Shown: positions 32,772 through 44,318 of the stretch, one piece after another | How the letters are laid out: every line of letters starts with the position of its first letter | Numbering within the stretch: the first letter of the stretch is position 1 | Assembly: GCA_023313575.1 (NCBI GenBank) | Contig: JAJTTP010000007.1 | Span: forward strand, 1,736,001 to 1,800,000 | Direction of reading: 5' to 3' | Origin: Eutypella sp. D-1 | Lineage: Eukaryota; Ascomycota; Sordariomycetes; Xylariales; Diatrypaceae | DNA: 64,000 bases | Translations under genes and position numbers: made by a program | The notes under the pieces: model-generated | What the model was told of the DNA's origin: nothing | The model's database searches: none | The model's input: the letters and a program-made list of their open reading frames with translations, nothing else

Positions 32772-34089
32772 GATAATAGGCCCACCAATTTTAGGTGGCT
32801 GGATGGCGATAGTGGTGTTGGCTGCGACATTGGGTACCTCAGGAGCTATTACAGCGTCTCATCGCGCTCGGGCCTCGGGAGAAATGATCGTGGAGATTAG
32901 TATGGAATCTCATATTTCACAGAGGCTACATGACCATTCTTTTCATGAAGCCGCCGATCAACCCGATGACTCGACGAAACGGATGGTAGACGGAAGTCAC
33001 TTAAACTGCACCATATTGACTGATGATTTACTGTCATAAAGGAACAATAAAAGGGTGAGGTTATCGTGGAAGTAAAGGGCTAAGTACGAAAAGGTGTAGA
33101 TTGGATGAGACCTAGAGCTCTAGGCAGGTATGGCGCTAAGACAGTTTTGGGTTAACCTCTCAGCCTCCCTATGGTGTGTACCTTAGGTACCATGTACCTC
33201 CCGGTGTTAACCAGATGAACCTTCCAGGTTGTTGGAGGCTCCAGATCGGACATATGTTTGACCGGTATCGACGGCTGCCACCTGCATCGCAGGTGTCCTA
33301 CCTAAGTACCTAGGTAGTAGTGGAATGACGTTACCCAAGCTGAGACCTCTTTATCAAGCGGGATTACCTAATACATGAATAGCTCCTGGCTGCCCCACTG
33401 GAATTATGGAGGGGCAGATACCTTGCTGAGGCACTGCGTTAGGTACCTAACAAACGTGAATGGCGATGAACCCCCCGCGCTATCCAGCTGGTTCGTTCGG
33501 CCTGAGAAGTTGATGTCTTGATGTAAGTACATGAACCTTTTGCTCTTCTGAAGATAAATCCTGGGCCCGAACCTCCACTATAAAGTTCTTTATTATTGAC
33601 TTTGGAAGGTTTCATCCCATCTGCGAGCATACTAGAAAGAGCCTGCACCTGCCATCTGCACTTAAGGTTTTCCCGCTTTCTTATACTTCGTACAATTCGG
33701 GGTACATACATAGAAAGGGGGGGTACATAGAGAGGACGGTCCTTCCCCGTGTGTCCCGCTTTAAATACTTCCAGCCGGGCATAAAGCAGGTACATACTTA
33801 AGTTACCTACCTACCCGCTTCTTTTAAGTACCTACCTATCCTACCTATAACACTTCCAAATTCACTTCCAGGTTTTATACTTACCTATCCCTCCTCTAGA
33901 CATTTCCTGAGTTGTAGCCGTGTGTATATCGACCGCCTCTTTTTCATCTGTAGATCGATAATCTTCCCCCATCCGATTTTACCTACTGTCCACTAAATCT
34001 CTCTGCCATACATCGCTTTCATCGTCACAGTTCAATAAGGGAGAGAAAACCATCACACACAAACCCCCCCCGGGACGAGCTGGTTAAGA
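32772..34089. promoter_or_regulatory. Divergent promoter region between MTC5 and UBC13
   Basis: A 1.3-kb spacer with several TAGGTACC and TACCTAAGTACCTAGGTAG motifs near 33180-33320 and 33430, and a pyrimidine-rich run up to the UBC13 ATG. No coding sequence is seen. A 118-codon minus frame near 33440-33795 looks random. Confidence 0.4.
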
Positions 34090-34839
34090 ATGGCGCTGCC
34101 GAAGCGGATTGTGAAGGAGACGGAAAGGCTCATGACCGAGCCGTAAGCATCTTTCTGTTTCCTCCCATTCTGTTCCTCACACCGAAGATCTAACGGAACA
34201 AATCCGCCTAACGCGATCATTTTCCCTTCCTAGTGTTCCCGGTATAAGCGCCGTCCCTCATGAGGACAACCTCCGCTACTTCGATGTCGAGATCCACGGC
34301 CCCCAGGGTTCGCCGTACGAGGGTACGTCCCCTTCTACCCATGAGAGGAAGACAAACAAACGACTCCTGATCTCACCCCCGATCTCACCGTTACGGTACT
34401 CGTCGACCTAACATTAACATGTATATCGTATTTAGGGGGCAAGTTCAAGCTCGAGCTGTTCTTGACGGAGGACTACCCGATGGTGCCGCCCAAGATCCGC
34501 TTCCTGACCAAGATCTACCACCCGAACGTCGACCGTCTTGGCCGGATCTGTTTGGATGTGCTGAAGAGTAAGGAGATATCTCGCAAGGCTAAGCCAAAAA
34601 AAGAAGGGGGGGAGATAAATTCTACATAATACTGACAACGTATCGCACCCCGAACAGATAACTGGTCTCCAGCGCTCCAGATCCGGACTATCCTGCTATC
34701 GATCCAGGCGCTGCTGGGCGCGCCCAACCCGGACGACCCGCTGGCCGCCGACGTCGCCAAGGCCTGGAAGGAGGACGAGAACAAGGCCATCGCGACCGCC
34801 CGGGCCTGGACCAAGGAGCACGCCACGCCCCAGTCCTAG
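34090..34839 (+). CDS. UBC13: Ubiquitin-conjugating enzyme E2 Ubc13
   Basis: E2 enzyme that, with the Mms2 variant, builds K63-linked ubiquitin chains, notably on PCNA in error-free damage tolerance. Exons: 34090-34142, 34234-34322, 34436-34567, 34658-34839, giving 151 aa. All phases hold and the result is near-identical to known Ubc13: [20 protein letters not shown], the [15 protein letters not shown] active site with Cys86, [20 protein letters not shown], and the [10 protein letters not shown] loop that binds RING ligases. Length equals the family norm. The frame stays open for 69 codons past the TAG (34840-35046), reported separately. It is divergent from MTC5 and convergent with ETR1. Confidence 0.97.
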
Positions 34840-36030
34840 GCGGGCGGTGTCGGGCCTCCGTCGCAGAGCGGGGACGGCGCGGCCGACCGCGCGCCCCTGC
34901 AGAATCAGAATTATCAACCACAACAACAACATCATCATCATCAACATTATCAACAGCGACCGCAACGACAACAGCGGCCGCCGCCGCTGCCGTGGCAGCT
35001 AAGTTCGCAACAGCAATCAGGACCATCCGCCAAGGAGAAGATGGACTAGATTTCACACACACAGCTATCCTAGAGCAGACGGGGGGAGGAGGATCGGCCA
35101 GGTTGGGGGTAGAGGAGGGAACCGACTGGTAGCTTTCTCTCGCGGGAATATTGTTTTTTCGGGCCGGGATGGGATGGGTAGACGAACGGGCGCGACATTC
35201 GCATGGCGAGATAGGGCAGAAAGGAAGGACGATTGTGGGTTGCTTGTGCTGGAAAAAAAAAAGCCGGTGCGGCATGACCGATAAGGCACCAGCTAACGGT
35301 ACAAGTTGTGCGTACATAGTATTGCAACTGATGCCCCCCGTCAACGCCCACGCCTCCGAAGAGAAGATTACACGATAGGACATTGAAACGAAAACATTAT
35401 GAACAGACGAAATCTTTTTTTTGGCAGTCAGTCAGTCAGTCATTCTCCCCCCCCCGTCTTCTAGGGGGTTAGTGTTCCATGCTCAGTGACTGTTTGTTTT
35501 TGCGCCTTGTTTTTCTCTTCCCTCCCTTTCCATATTACCCTGGGCTATCGCGAGTTGCAGACTTTTTCTTCTCCGGCTAACACCCCCCCCCCTTTTCTTT
35601 TTTGCTTACGTCCCAGCCTTCGCCTCTGTTGTGGTTACCTTACGTAATATAATATAAACATCTAGCCAATATTCCCCTCAACTGGAAGAAGAACAGAGGG
35701 GTAGAAAAGGGAGCGAAAGGGGTAGGGGGAGAGGAGGGAGGTAGAGAGTCAAAAGGGGGGGGGCACCGTCTCCCGGGACGTGGTATCGCAATCACGGATG
35801 CGACGACCTAGATGACTTGACTGGCGGGCCGGCTTTAATGCTGACGTCGACGGATATTCATTTATAGCCACTCGGGTCCATGGTGTATATCATATATAGG
35901 TGTGTGTGTATGTGCTACTTTACCGTAGAAACGGTCATCGCGACAAGCTATTGCCTTCCTTGCTCCCTCTTCGCACCAGCCCCGTCTCGGGGACCAATCA
36001 ATTTTAACCCCTCGCTCGCTCGCTCACCAC
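34840..36030. other. Convergent 3' regions of UBC13 and ETR1
   Basis: About 1.2 kb. The first 207 nt are an in-frame, Gln/His/Pro-rich continuation of UBC13. The rest has homopolymer runs (A near 35251, C near 35450 and 35583, G near 35755) and repeated CAGT units near 35429-35441. No independent gene is seen. Confidence 0.5.
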
Positions 36031-37476
36031 TCACGTCTCGCCAAACACAAAAACGCCCTTCCCAGCGCGGAAGCCCTCGAGGGTTCCCTGAACAGCGCCC
36101 GCGAGGTCGGCATCAGGGGTATCCCAAGACCAAGTAACGGGATCAACAGGCGCGTCCGCGAACTTGCCGTCGCGGACGTAACCCAGGATCTCGCGGACCG
36201 TCTGTTCCTTGGCAGCGCGATCGCGGTCGGCCCAGCGACTGAGCCAGAAGCCGCGGAGGCGCAGATCGCGGAAGATCAGGAGACCCGTGGGTAGCGCGAC
36301 GGGCTGCCTCGACATGCCGCCGTACGTGACCATGACGCCTCCCGGCGCTAGGGCGCGCGCGACCGCCTGCGCGGACTTGCCGCCCACGCAGTTGAGTCCT
36401 AACCGTACGCCGTCGGTCCCGCGCGTCCACTCCGCCGCGCGCGCCGCGAACCCGAAGTCCCGCGATAGAAGCTCCTCCTCCGTGACCACGTGCGTGGCGC
36501 CCAGGGCGACCAGCTCGTCGTGCAGCCTTTGCGTCGCCTCGGGCGTCGACCGCGCCCGCACCACGTTGATGCTGCGCAGTCCCCAGAGCCGGCCCAGTTG
36601 GATTGCCGCGCGCCCGACGCCGCTGTTGGCGCCGTTCTGCAGGAACCAGTCGCCTTCGCGCAAGGGGGAGGCGCCGTCGGCACCACCCGTTCCCTCGCCT
36701 ACAAAATCTCGCAGCATCCGGTATGCGCTGCAGGGGTTGACGGCAACGGTGGCGGCTTGCAAGGGGGTGAGGCCGTCGCGGTCGACGCGGATGAGGTCGT
36801 CGGCGGGGGCGACGGCGTGGGTGCGCCAGGTGCCGAAGCCGGTGCGGGCGGGGATGACCCAGTCGCCGGGCTTGAGGGAGGAGGCGGAGCCCGCGCCCGA
36901 GGACGTCACGACTTCGAACACGCCCTCGTTGCCCGGGATCGCCGACGGCTCCGTCGTCCCGATCAGCGAGCTGAACGTCGGCTTCACCCCGTACGTCCCC
37001 TGTACCGTGTTCACGTCGGCCGGGTTGATGGGCGCGGCTAGCGTGCGCAGCAGCACCGAGGACGGTGGCAGCGTCGGCGAGATCGAGTGCGTGTGGAGTC
37101 TGTGGCGGAGGTGCGCCGGGAGAGCGGTGGCGTTAGTAATACGTTCTTCCTATTGCCATCCTCCTCTTCGTCTCTCTTCCCTTTTGATAGGTTGCGCCGG
37201 GTGAGGTGAGAAGAGAATAGCAAAATGGGAAGCGCATTACAAGTAGGATGAATAAAGCCAATAGACGTACTTCAGAACATCACCCGGCTCGCCTGTCTTA
37301 CTGAAAACCAATGCCTTGGCCTGTGTGTAGCCGTACGGACCGGACTTATGACGGACAGCCGTCAGCGGGGCCGCCGCAACCCTCGAGGGGCCCGCGGTGA
37401 ATCCAGCCATTATCGGTCTCCTTGTGGGGAGGAGCGAGGACGCAGCCCGTGACCGGAGCGGCCGTGCTGTGATCAT
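36031..37476 (-). CDS. ETR1: Mitochondrial trans-2-enoyl-(acyl carrier) reductase
   Basis: NADPH-dependent 2-enoyl thioester reductase (MECR/Etr1), last step of mitochondrial type II fatty acid synthesis, needed for lipoate and respiration. Exons on minus: 37476-37271 and 37099-36031, giving 424 aa. The 171-bp intron has GTACGT, a TACTAAC branch site and CACAG. The start at 37476 gives MITARPLRSRAASSLLPTRR, an arginine-rich mitochondrial presequence; an in-frame ATG at 37548 would put charged residues ahead of it, and one at 37410 would remove it. Family blocks: Y-T-Q-A-K-A-L-V-F, A-A-P-I-N-P-A-D-V-N-T-V-Q-G-T-Y-G, G-N-E-G-V-F-E-V, the nucleotide-binding N-G-A-N-S-G-V-G-R-A-A-I-Q-L, N-V-V-R-A-R, and L-N-C-V-G-G-K-S-A. 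It belongs to the medium-chain reductase superfamily without catalytic zinc. Convergent with UBC13. Confidence 0.95.
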
Positions 37477-38056
37477 CGTGGGCGGGGAAGTGGGGGAGTG
37501 GGAGGAATCTGAGTTTCTCCTCGTCAGAGTGTCTCTCTTTCTCTTCACGTTCGCTTGCCGGCTCGGACTTTCTTTTGCAGTATCTGACCTAATTAGTTAG
37601 TCCTGTGTCTTTTTCTTTTTTCTTTTTCACTAATTAAGGATTGAAGGCTTCTCTGCACCTACCTTTTTGCCCGTGAGGTCTTACTCGCAGTGACTTCAGT
37701 AGGGGAATCAATACCTAGGTAGATAATTCAACAATGCTATTTTAATTCGACAGAGAATGAGACTGATGCTTAAGAAGCTATCTAGACTTGCTATGCATGC
37801 AGGCGCATTTAAACTCCCCAGCTAACTAACTAATAGTGCACCAAGGTGGTAAAGCTCGACAGAGCTTGCTCGGCTTGAGCTCGGTACAGCACTTTTAGGT
37901 AGTAGCTCCAGGGCGGGCGGTAGAGCGGGTGCAAATGCACGACGATAAGGAGTACCTAGAAAGCGGGTATGACGTTACCCTAACACCATAAACGCAACCC
38001 GTTCTACCGGGATAAATGGAGGCTCCACAGATCCTTCCCGCCTGCCCGCCTACCTG

Positions 38057-38082
38057 CCAGCCCAGCCCAGCCCAGCCCAGCC
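38057..38082. repeat. CCCAG pentanucleotide repeat
   Basis: About five tandem copies of CCCAG, followed by CCAAC units. Confidence 0.85.
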
Positions 38083-39106
38083 AACCAACCAGCAAACAGC
38101 TTGAAGCCCCCTCAAATTCATATGTGTCGGTAGTGCATATCAGCCAGCCACACTGCAAGGGAAACGGAGGCTGAACGGGCAGGCTTTGAGGCTTTCGGAA
38201 TAGACCCGACGTGTCTGAGCTAAGTTTATGTGTGCATATACGGGGTATACGGGGTATATATATCTATAGCTGTATAACGGCGAGCGGGTAAGTTAAAAAA
38301 TGCCACAAAAGATCGGATGAGATCCGTGGGATGGCCCAAGGATGGGTGGGCGGGTGATGTGATGTAGTTGCAAGCCATGGAACGCCAACGGTTCGTAACG
38401 GCTCCTCGAAGCCTTTCTTTTTTTTTTCTTTCTTTCTTCTTTCCTTTCTTTTATTACAATTTGTACATTATGGATAATATATCTCACCCCCTTTTTCTTG
38501 TTTAAAAGGTAGGTATGAAAAATAACGCCTGGCGTCTTTCCCCTCCCCCCACCCATCCACCCTTTGTTTAACTGACCTCGTAATGCGTGAGACTATGTAA
38601 CATCCCAGCTCATCCAACGTCTACAAGCATGCTACCCAGTCAGTCAGCTTAAGCTCAGCCAGTGGAGTTGAATGGTCGTGGAGCACGAATGAAACGAATT
38701 ACTGATATACGAATACCTATATAGTCCGCTTTGCTGAAGTATAAATATTCTCTTCGGCGGAAGCAGTCAAAATTCATGTGTGTATATATATATCAGAAGA
38801 TAAGTACCTACGTAGGTAAGCGGAAAGAAGATTAATGGCATAAACGGTTAAGATAAAAAACATAAACAACGAAACAGACGACACCTCCTCCAAGTTTATT
38901 ATAAGCGTGAACATGTCAGAGAACCTAAGGGCAGATAGAAGCAGGGGAAGGAGCAAGATAGGGGGTCGACCAAGATCGTCGGATTCCGCAGACCAAGTAA
39001 GTAAGTAAGTGACTAGCAGGTTTTATAATACTAAAAGCGATATGTACCGCGTGTGACTGGTTCTTTTTTTCCCCGTTCTTCTCTCCCTTCCCCCCCTTTC
39101 TCTTGT

Positions 39107-39125
39107 CCATCCATCCATCCATCCA
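39107..39125. repeat. CATC tetranucleotide repeat
   Basis: Four to five tandem CATC units in intergenic DNA. Confidence 0.85.
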
Positions 39126-39664
39126 CCCCTTGCCTTCTCATCACAGGTTCTTCCGCACCACGAGCCGAGCCGCAACCCGAAGAACTGCTATCGAGAAGCT
39201 CCCAGATCTAAGAACGGTTGGTGTGGGGTGTGGTCATTGTTCCTTGCATCCCTTCCATTCCCAATTTTCAGAGCAACTATTGATCGGGTCGTGAAACCGG
39301 CTGGGGGTAGGTAGGTGTCGGGGATTGCCTTTCAAGCTCCCGCGCAGATAGAGAAACCCCCAGCATCTTTCGCCCCTCGTATATGATGATGATGTCCAGG
39401 CCAAGAAGGGGGGATGCGTGTCCACGGACCGTTGAGGGCGCCACAGCCGCAAGCACATAACGAAACAGAGTTGGAACGCTCCCCGTACCCCCATTTGATT
39501 TGCTTTTAGTCTTCCGGCCCGCATAGAAGCCCACGCATGAAGGAACGCAAAAACAGGACGACAAGCAACACAGGCAGCACACATGAATACGTGGAACACA
39601 TGGATGGCACACACACAGACAGTACACACAAACACATACGCGCGCGCTCGAAGAATAGAGAGAG

Positions 39665-39689
39665 GATTCGAATCGAATCGAATCGAATG
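39665..39689. repeat. GAATC pentanucleotide repeat
   Basis: About five units of GAATC/TCGAA in tandem in intergenic DNA. Confidence 0.8.
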
Positions 39690-40399
39690 GAGAGGACGCG
39701 GGGGTTGGGGTCTTCCGTAAAATTAGTAAGTAACATGAAGGGGGGGTGTGAGGGGGCGATTTGAACGAAGAAAGTATGGGGCAACTGAAGATCGCAAACG
39801 GAGATGTTGATGGTGATGGAAATTGAAATAGAAAATAAATAAAATAAAATAGAACATGATAACAAGATGTGTAGCTGGATGACTGTAGAAGTTATGTGCC
39901 GTTGGGGGGGAATGGGCTCATCAAAATAATAATGATAAATAAAAAGAAGCGAGCCTGGGTATCAAGGATTTCCCAATCTGTGAACAATTCCGCAAAGTTT
40001 TCTTCTCCCTTCCTCTCTCTCTTTCTCTCTCTTTCTCTCCTCCCCCCTCCAACCCCCTTCCCTCTTCCCTCCCCTTCCACTCCCTCCTGTCTCGCCGCAT
40101 TTTGTCGAAAGGAACCAGTAAATAGGATTTCTCGGAAATGTTTTGGAAATAATAGTAGGTAGACGCGCTGGATTGGTAGGTAGTAGCGGCACGATGCCAT
40201 TAGGGTGATGCATGTGATGGTGGAGTACAAAGATACCCCAGGTACAGTATCCAGAAATTCGCCGGCCGAAACGAAATGACCATAGATAGTAGGTAAGGTA
40301 GGTGAATAATAATATACGCAGGGCTTTTTGTGTCCCCGATCCCGGTCAAATCCCCCCCAACTCGGAAAATTGGCCTCCTCTATCTCAGATCTCCAGGGG

Positions 40400-41116
40400 T
40401 CACTTGATTGCTTTGAATATGTCGTCGCCGATATTGGTATCGACCTTGGTCTCTAGGGCGCTGAGCTCCGGGATCATCGGCGGCGGCGGACCGGCGGGCT
40501 TCGGCGGCGGTGCTGGCGTTGACTTCGGTGCCGCCACCGGCAGGAACTGCTGGCTCATCCTCTTGTTGCTATCGTTGTCGTGGTTCCGTAAGCGGCGGAA
40601 CCAGCCGCTGGAGCGTTTCGACTTCCTCTCCTCGGTCATGGTACTCGCTGTCCGGCTCGGAGGCCTCGAGGTGATGATGTTCTGAGGCGGGGCCGCGGCT
40701 GGGGCTTGGGGAGGGCCGGAGGAGGTAGAAGATACTTGTTCATCGTAAGTTTTGTTCAACAACGACTTGCTCAGCAGACGTCGTAGGCTGCCTCGACTCG
40801 ATCCTGTGGGCGATGCCGGGCCATCCTCGGCTGGACGCTTCACTCCCACATAACTAGGTAGAGGATTGGGGGAATTCTCACTACCATTGACGTGACCGTT
40901 GGTCTTCTCCTCCTTCTTCACAGAGGCTATTGGTTCCGGGGACGGGGTTTTCGGCGGCGTCGGGGCTTTCTCCTCTACAGGGGACGGCAATGGCGGAGGA
41001 ATATTGGTGCCTTCAGTCAGGGAGCCAAACTTGAAATCCAGGGCGGGAAGTTGGAATCGTCTCGAGTTAGAGGTGGTGGCATTGCCACCAACGTTGGAGT
41101 TGGTGGGTTTGGGCAT
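40400..41116 (-). CDS. Conserved fungal protein of unknown function, Pro/Ser-rich
   Basis: Single exon, 238 aa, from ATG 41116 (MPKPTNSNVGGNATTSNSRR) to TGA; codons further upstream lack an ATG. The protein is largely disordered but shows the ordered set of short motifs I associate with a small Pezizomycotina protein family: F-K-F-G-S-L-T-E-G-T-N-I-P-P-P-L-P near residues 27-43, G-V-K-R-P-A-E-D near 91, S-L-R-R-L-L-S-K-S-L-L-N near 112-125, K-R-S-S-G-W-F-R-R-L-R near 170, and a C-terminal P-P-M-I-P-E-L block ending G-D-D-I-F-K-A-I-K. No enzyme domain or membrane segment. The basic W-F-R-R-L-R patch and proline runs suggest protein or membrane-surface binding, which is inference. Codon use matches its neighbours. 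Confidence 0.8.
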   Translation of the reverse strand: MPKPTNSNVGGNATTSNSRRFQLPALDFKFGSLTEGTNIPPPLPSPVEEKAPTPPKTPSPEPIASVKKEEKTNGHVNGSENSPNPLPSYVGVKRPAEDGPASPTGSSRGSLRRLLSKSLLNKTYDEQVSSTSSGPPQAPAAAPPQNIITSRPPSRTASTMTEERKSKRSSGWFRRLRNHDNDSNKRMSQQFLPVAAPKSTPAPPPKPAGPPPPMIPELSALETKVDTNIGDDIFKAIK

Positions 41117-44100
41117 AGTGAATGATGATGATTGTTTGTATTTCGTCGCGTTGGATGAGCCAGAGAAACTTTCGAGTGTCACTTTAGGTTAGGTAGATAA
41201 TAGGATCGACGATGAGAATGATGACAACAACAACCACAACAACAATAACAACAACAATTCGAGTAACTCGGCGACGATATGGTATGAAGATCTTCGCTGG
41301 CCAGCCTGGTCTGGTATTGAGCGAGGGGTTGAGATGTATCTCTACTTAGGTTGGAAAAGTAGAACCGATAGAGTAAATCTTGAAGCTATCGAAATTGCAA
41401 TCAAGCTATCTCTCTCTCTCTCTCTTTCTTTCTCTCCTCTACTCTATCTCTGCCTTACGGAATACAAGTGGGTGTGGGTGTGTGTGGGTGTGTATGTGAT
41501 GGTAGGGGTAGATAGATTGTGGATGGGTAGCACCCCAAAGACTGCTGCAGTCTACCTAACTAATGTAAAGTTAGGTAAATATTGGACTGTACCCGTGGAC
41601 TATAGTTGGTTAACTATCGTACGTAAATTGATGAATAAGACGAGAAGTAGACCAGAATGTGAGTATGAACAGTGAGTGAACAGTGAACTGATTGCAGGTC
41701 CACTACGGCACTGGGGTTCCCTCTAGTTGGGTTTAACTTCCAGGTTCGTTGCGGGTACCTGGAACTTTGTACCTAATGGAGTAGAATAAATACCCTAGGT
41801 ACCCTAGGCAGAGTAAGGTACCGGGAGAGTACGAACGAAGTAAGGTTGGTGTAGCCAAAAACTCAAGTACGCAGAGGTAAAAGTGTAAACTCAGGATCGT
41901 CGCTCAAGACCGGCCGAACTTGCCCGTACTTTTTGGCGCTAATTAAGGTTAAGATGTAGTAATTCCCCCCTTTTGACACCTGGGCAGAGCAGCCTACATA
42001 GAATGTAAGTTTAATGTTGTGTAAGAAAAGGTACAGGTACAGGCACAGGCACATACACACGGCATATACGGACACGAACCACACACACACACACACACTG
42101 CAGCACTGACAGACCTGCAGACACACGCTAAGTTTGGAACACCACCTGTGGACCCTGAAGGGGCGGCTGACACTGAGGTTGGGGCTAGGCGATGTCGGGG
42201 GTGGCAACACACAGAAATTATGTATGTATGTATGCCAACCAGGAGGGGGGAATACGATGGAGACGGGATGGGGGATGGGGGATGGAATGGGGGTGATGTG
42301 ATGTCAACTGGTGCTACTATGTAGAGTTCTATGTACTCCGTAATGACGCAGAATAAAAAGAGCCGGGACTCAAGGAGTGGACGTCAGGAGAATTTCCACG
42401 GGATGACAACAACAGTATCTAGGTAGCGTCGTCCTATCCAGCAAACAGATAAGTCTGGGGCCGACCCAATGGGAGTGAGTTAGCTGACCACCTTAAGTAA
42501 AGTAGTCAATCGAAACCAACGTCTGGTCTGGGGATTGCGGAGGAAAAGGGTGAGACTTGCGAGATGGACGAATGGGGGAATAAAGGTGGCGCGATGGCGT
42601 TGCGTTGACTTTCCTTTCTTTTTTTCTTTCTTTCTTCCTTTCTTTTTTTGGTTCCTGCTTTCTCTGGTGGAGGGAAAGAGAGAGTGTGTTTGGTTAGCTT
42701 GGTTGGTAAGTGCAGGCAGGCAGGGTGCAGAGTCCCCAGGCCCTGAAGAAGCCCGTCTGGCCCGTCTTGCCCGTACATAAGCCATCCAGCCCGCCAAGGG
42801 TTAGGGGTCTTTTTGGGGTCGGGTGGCCGAGTGGCTGGGTAGGGATTTCCACAGGGGATTTCAAGACAGTACATACATCGTACTCCATACATAACATCGT
42901 ATATGACTTCCAAAGTCTGGAGGCTTTGGAGAAGAACGATCTCTAGCCGGGTCTATATGTATAGATAGATACGAATACAACCCCATGAAGTTTATCTTTT
43001 CGAATTCCCTGCCTCACAGATCTTCTAAAAGTGCGTCGCGACTTCCGGTCACCATAAGCCAGCCCATGATCTCATGCATTTTTTGATTGTTGTATTTTGA
43101 TATATGCATATGATATAGCCTTACGAGGTTAGGTCCGGGATCTTACCGTATTAGGAACCTTTACGAAGCCCAAAAAGGGTGGAGACGCCCGGGAAGTGGC
43201 TTGATGAGACAAGAAAGTCTAACCGACCTAGGTAAGTATCTTAATTTATGGGAAATCCACACCTGACCACCCCCCCCCAGGCAAGGTTGCCGCCTGTCTG
43301 GCTGGCTGCTTGCTTCTAAAGGACTGTTTCTAATCGTTCTTTCTCTCCCTAACCCGACTTCCATTAATTTTTTCTCTTTTTTAGATGAAACGAAACGAAA
43401 CATTTCTGCCCCGGCCCGCTTGTTCAACCGTTCTTACTCATCACATGCATATATATCTCCGGTTTTTTCTTTTCAAGATCGGGAAACATAAGAGATCGGA
43501 GCTAAGCTGGGCTGAGCAACCTGATGTACTATCATATCATATCATTCATTGATCTGTCCGATAGAGCTATGAATTATGGAAACTAATAGGTACGGCCAAG
43601 CCAATTAACTTCAACGGATGAAAACATAATTTGTACGGGGAGGCAGCCACTAGAATCACTTTCTTTTATACCTGTAGTCTGGACAGATATAGCTGCGTAG
43701 GGAGTTCGCAGACCTACCCTACCTAGGTAGGCATTATTCAGGCCTAGTGAATACTCAAGAGTAGGATAATTAGGGGGCGAAAGATGGTCGTTGTATCAGT
43801 GAAGTTCTACTACTCTACGATCGTCAAAGATCTTATATAGCCCGTTTTATGTAATCACACCCAGCTAATTTATAACCCAACCCATCTCCATGAGTCCCTA
43901 TCTAAATCTTCTTGCGTCCTTATATCCTACATCTAGGCTATACTATATACCATGATATAAGGATGTAGACGTGAGTTAAGCGTAGACCGTTTATGGTGTT
44001 AGGGGGGGGGCGGAAGGGGGGGAGATGTATCCGGTGAATGCTAATAAGGCAGGATAAACATGCTGTAGCGAGCTGCTCACCGCACCAGGGACGCAAGTGA

Positions 44101-44318
44101 ATTAGAACAGCCTGCTCCAGTTATATACAAGACGCTCTCATAGAGAAGGCGGCGAGTACGAGATACAAATCATCGGTGATACATATATTATACTTGGCAT
44201 TCGTTGCTTCATAGCGCATAGTCTAGCAGTGAATCAACAAAAACAAACACCCGACGCACATTCTTCCCCCCGTGAACCCCCAAACCCAAACCCAGATATA
44301 TAGATATAGATATACGAC
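41117..44318. other. Long intergenic spacer
   Basis: About 3.2 kb between the unknown protein's promoter and the VPS34 stop. It holds AAC-rich DNA near 41220-41260, a TC run at 41408-41438, TACCCTAGG motifs near 41790-41810, a CA run at 42080-42098 and C/T tracts near 42610-42650. Frames on both strands are low-complexity; none is convincing. Confidence 0.5.
42080..42098. repeat. CA dinucleotide microsatellite
   Basis: Uninterrupted CA alternation in intergenic DNA. Confidence 0.9.

Larger units (their letters stand above)
37477..40399. other. Long intergenic spacer
   Basis: About 2.9 kb. It contains simple repeats (CCCAG at 38057-38082, CATC at 39107-39125, GAATC at 39665-39689), C/T-rich tracts near 38418-38450 and 40000-40090, and TACCTAGGT motifs near 37710. 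Longer minus frames near 39234-39865 are low in complexity and I do not support them as genes. Confidence 0.5.

Noticed and set aside
34688..35383. 231-codon minus-strand frame across the UBC13 end
   Set aside because: It is low-complexity (poly-Ala/Val/Asp) and antisense to UBC13 and its triplet-rich 3' region.
36209..37204. 331-codon frame antisense to ETR1, and similar long antisense frames at 19482-20267, 52174-53133, 54476-55228 and 14181-14771
   Set aside because: These are reverse-frame shadows of GC-rich third positions in real genes. None shows a domain, and the sense-strand genes are certain.
42820..42845. GGTGGCCGAGTGG, similar to the D-arm of tRNA-Leu or tRNA-Ser
   Set aside because: No T-arm or acceptor partner follows within tRNA length.
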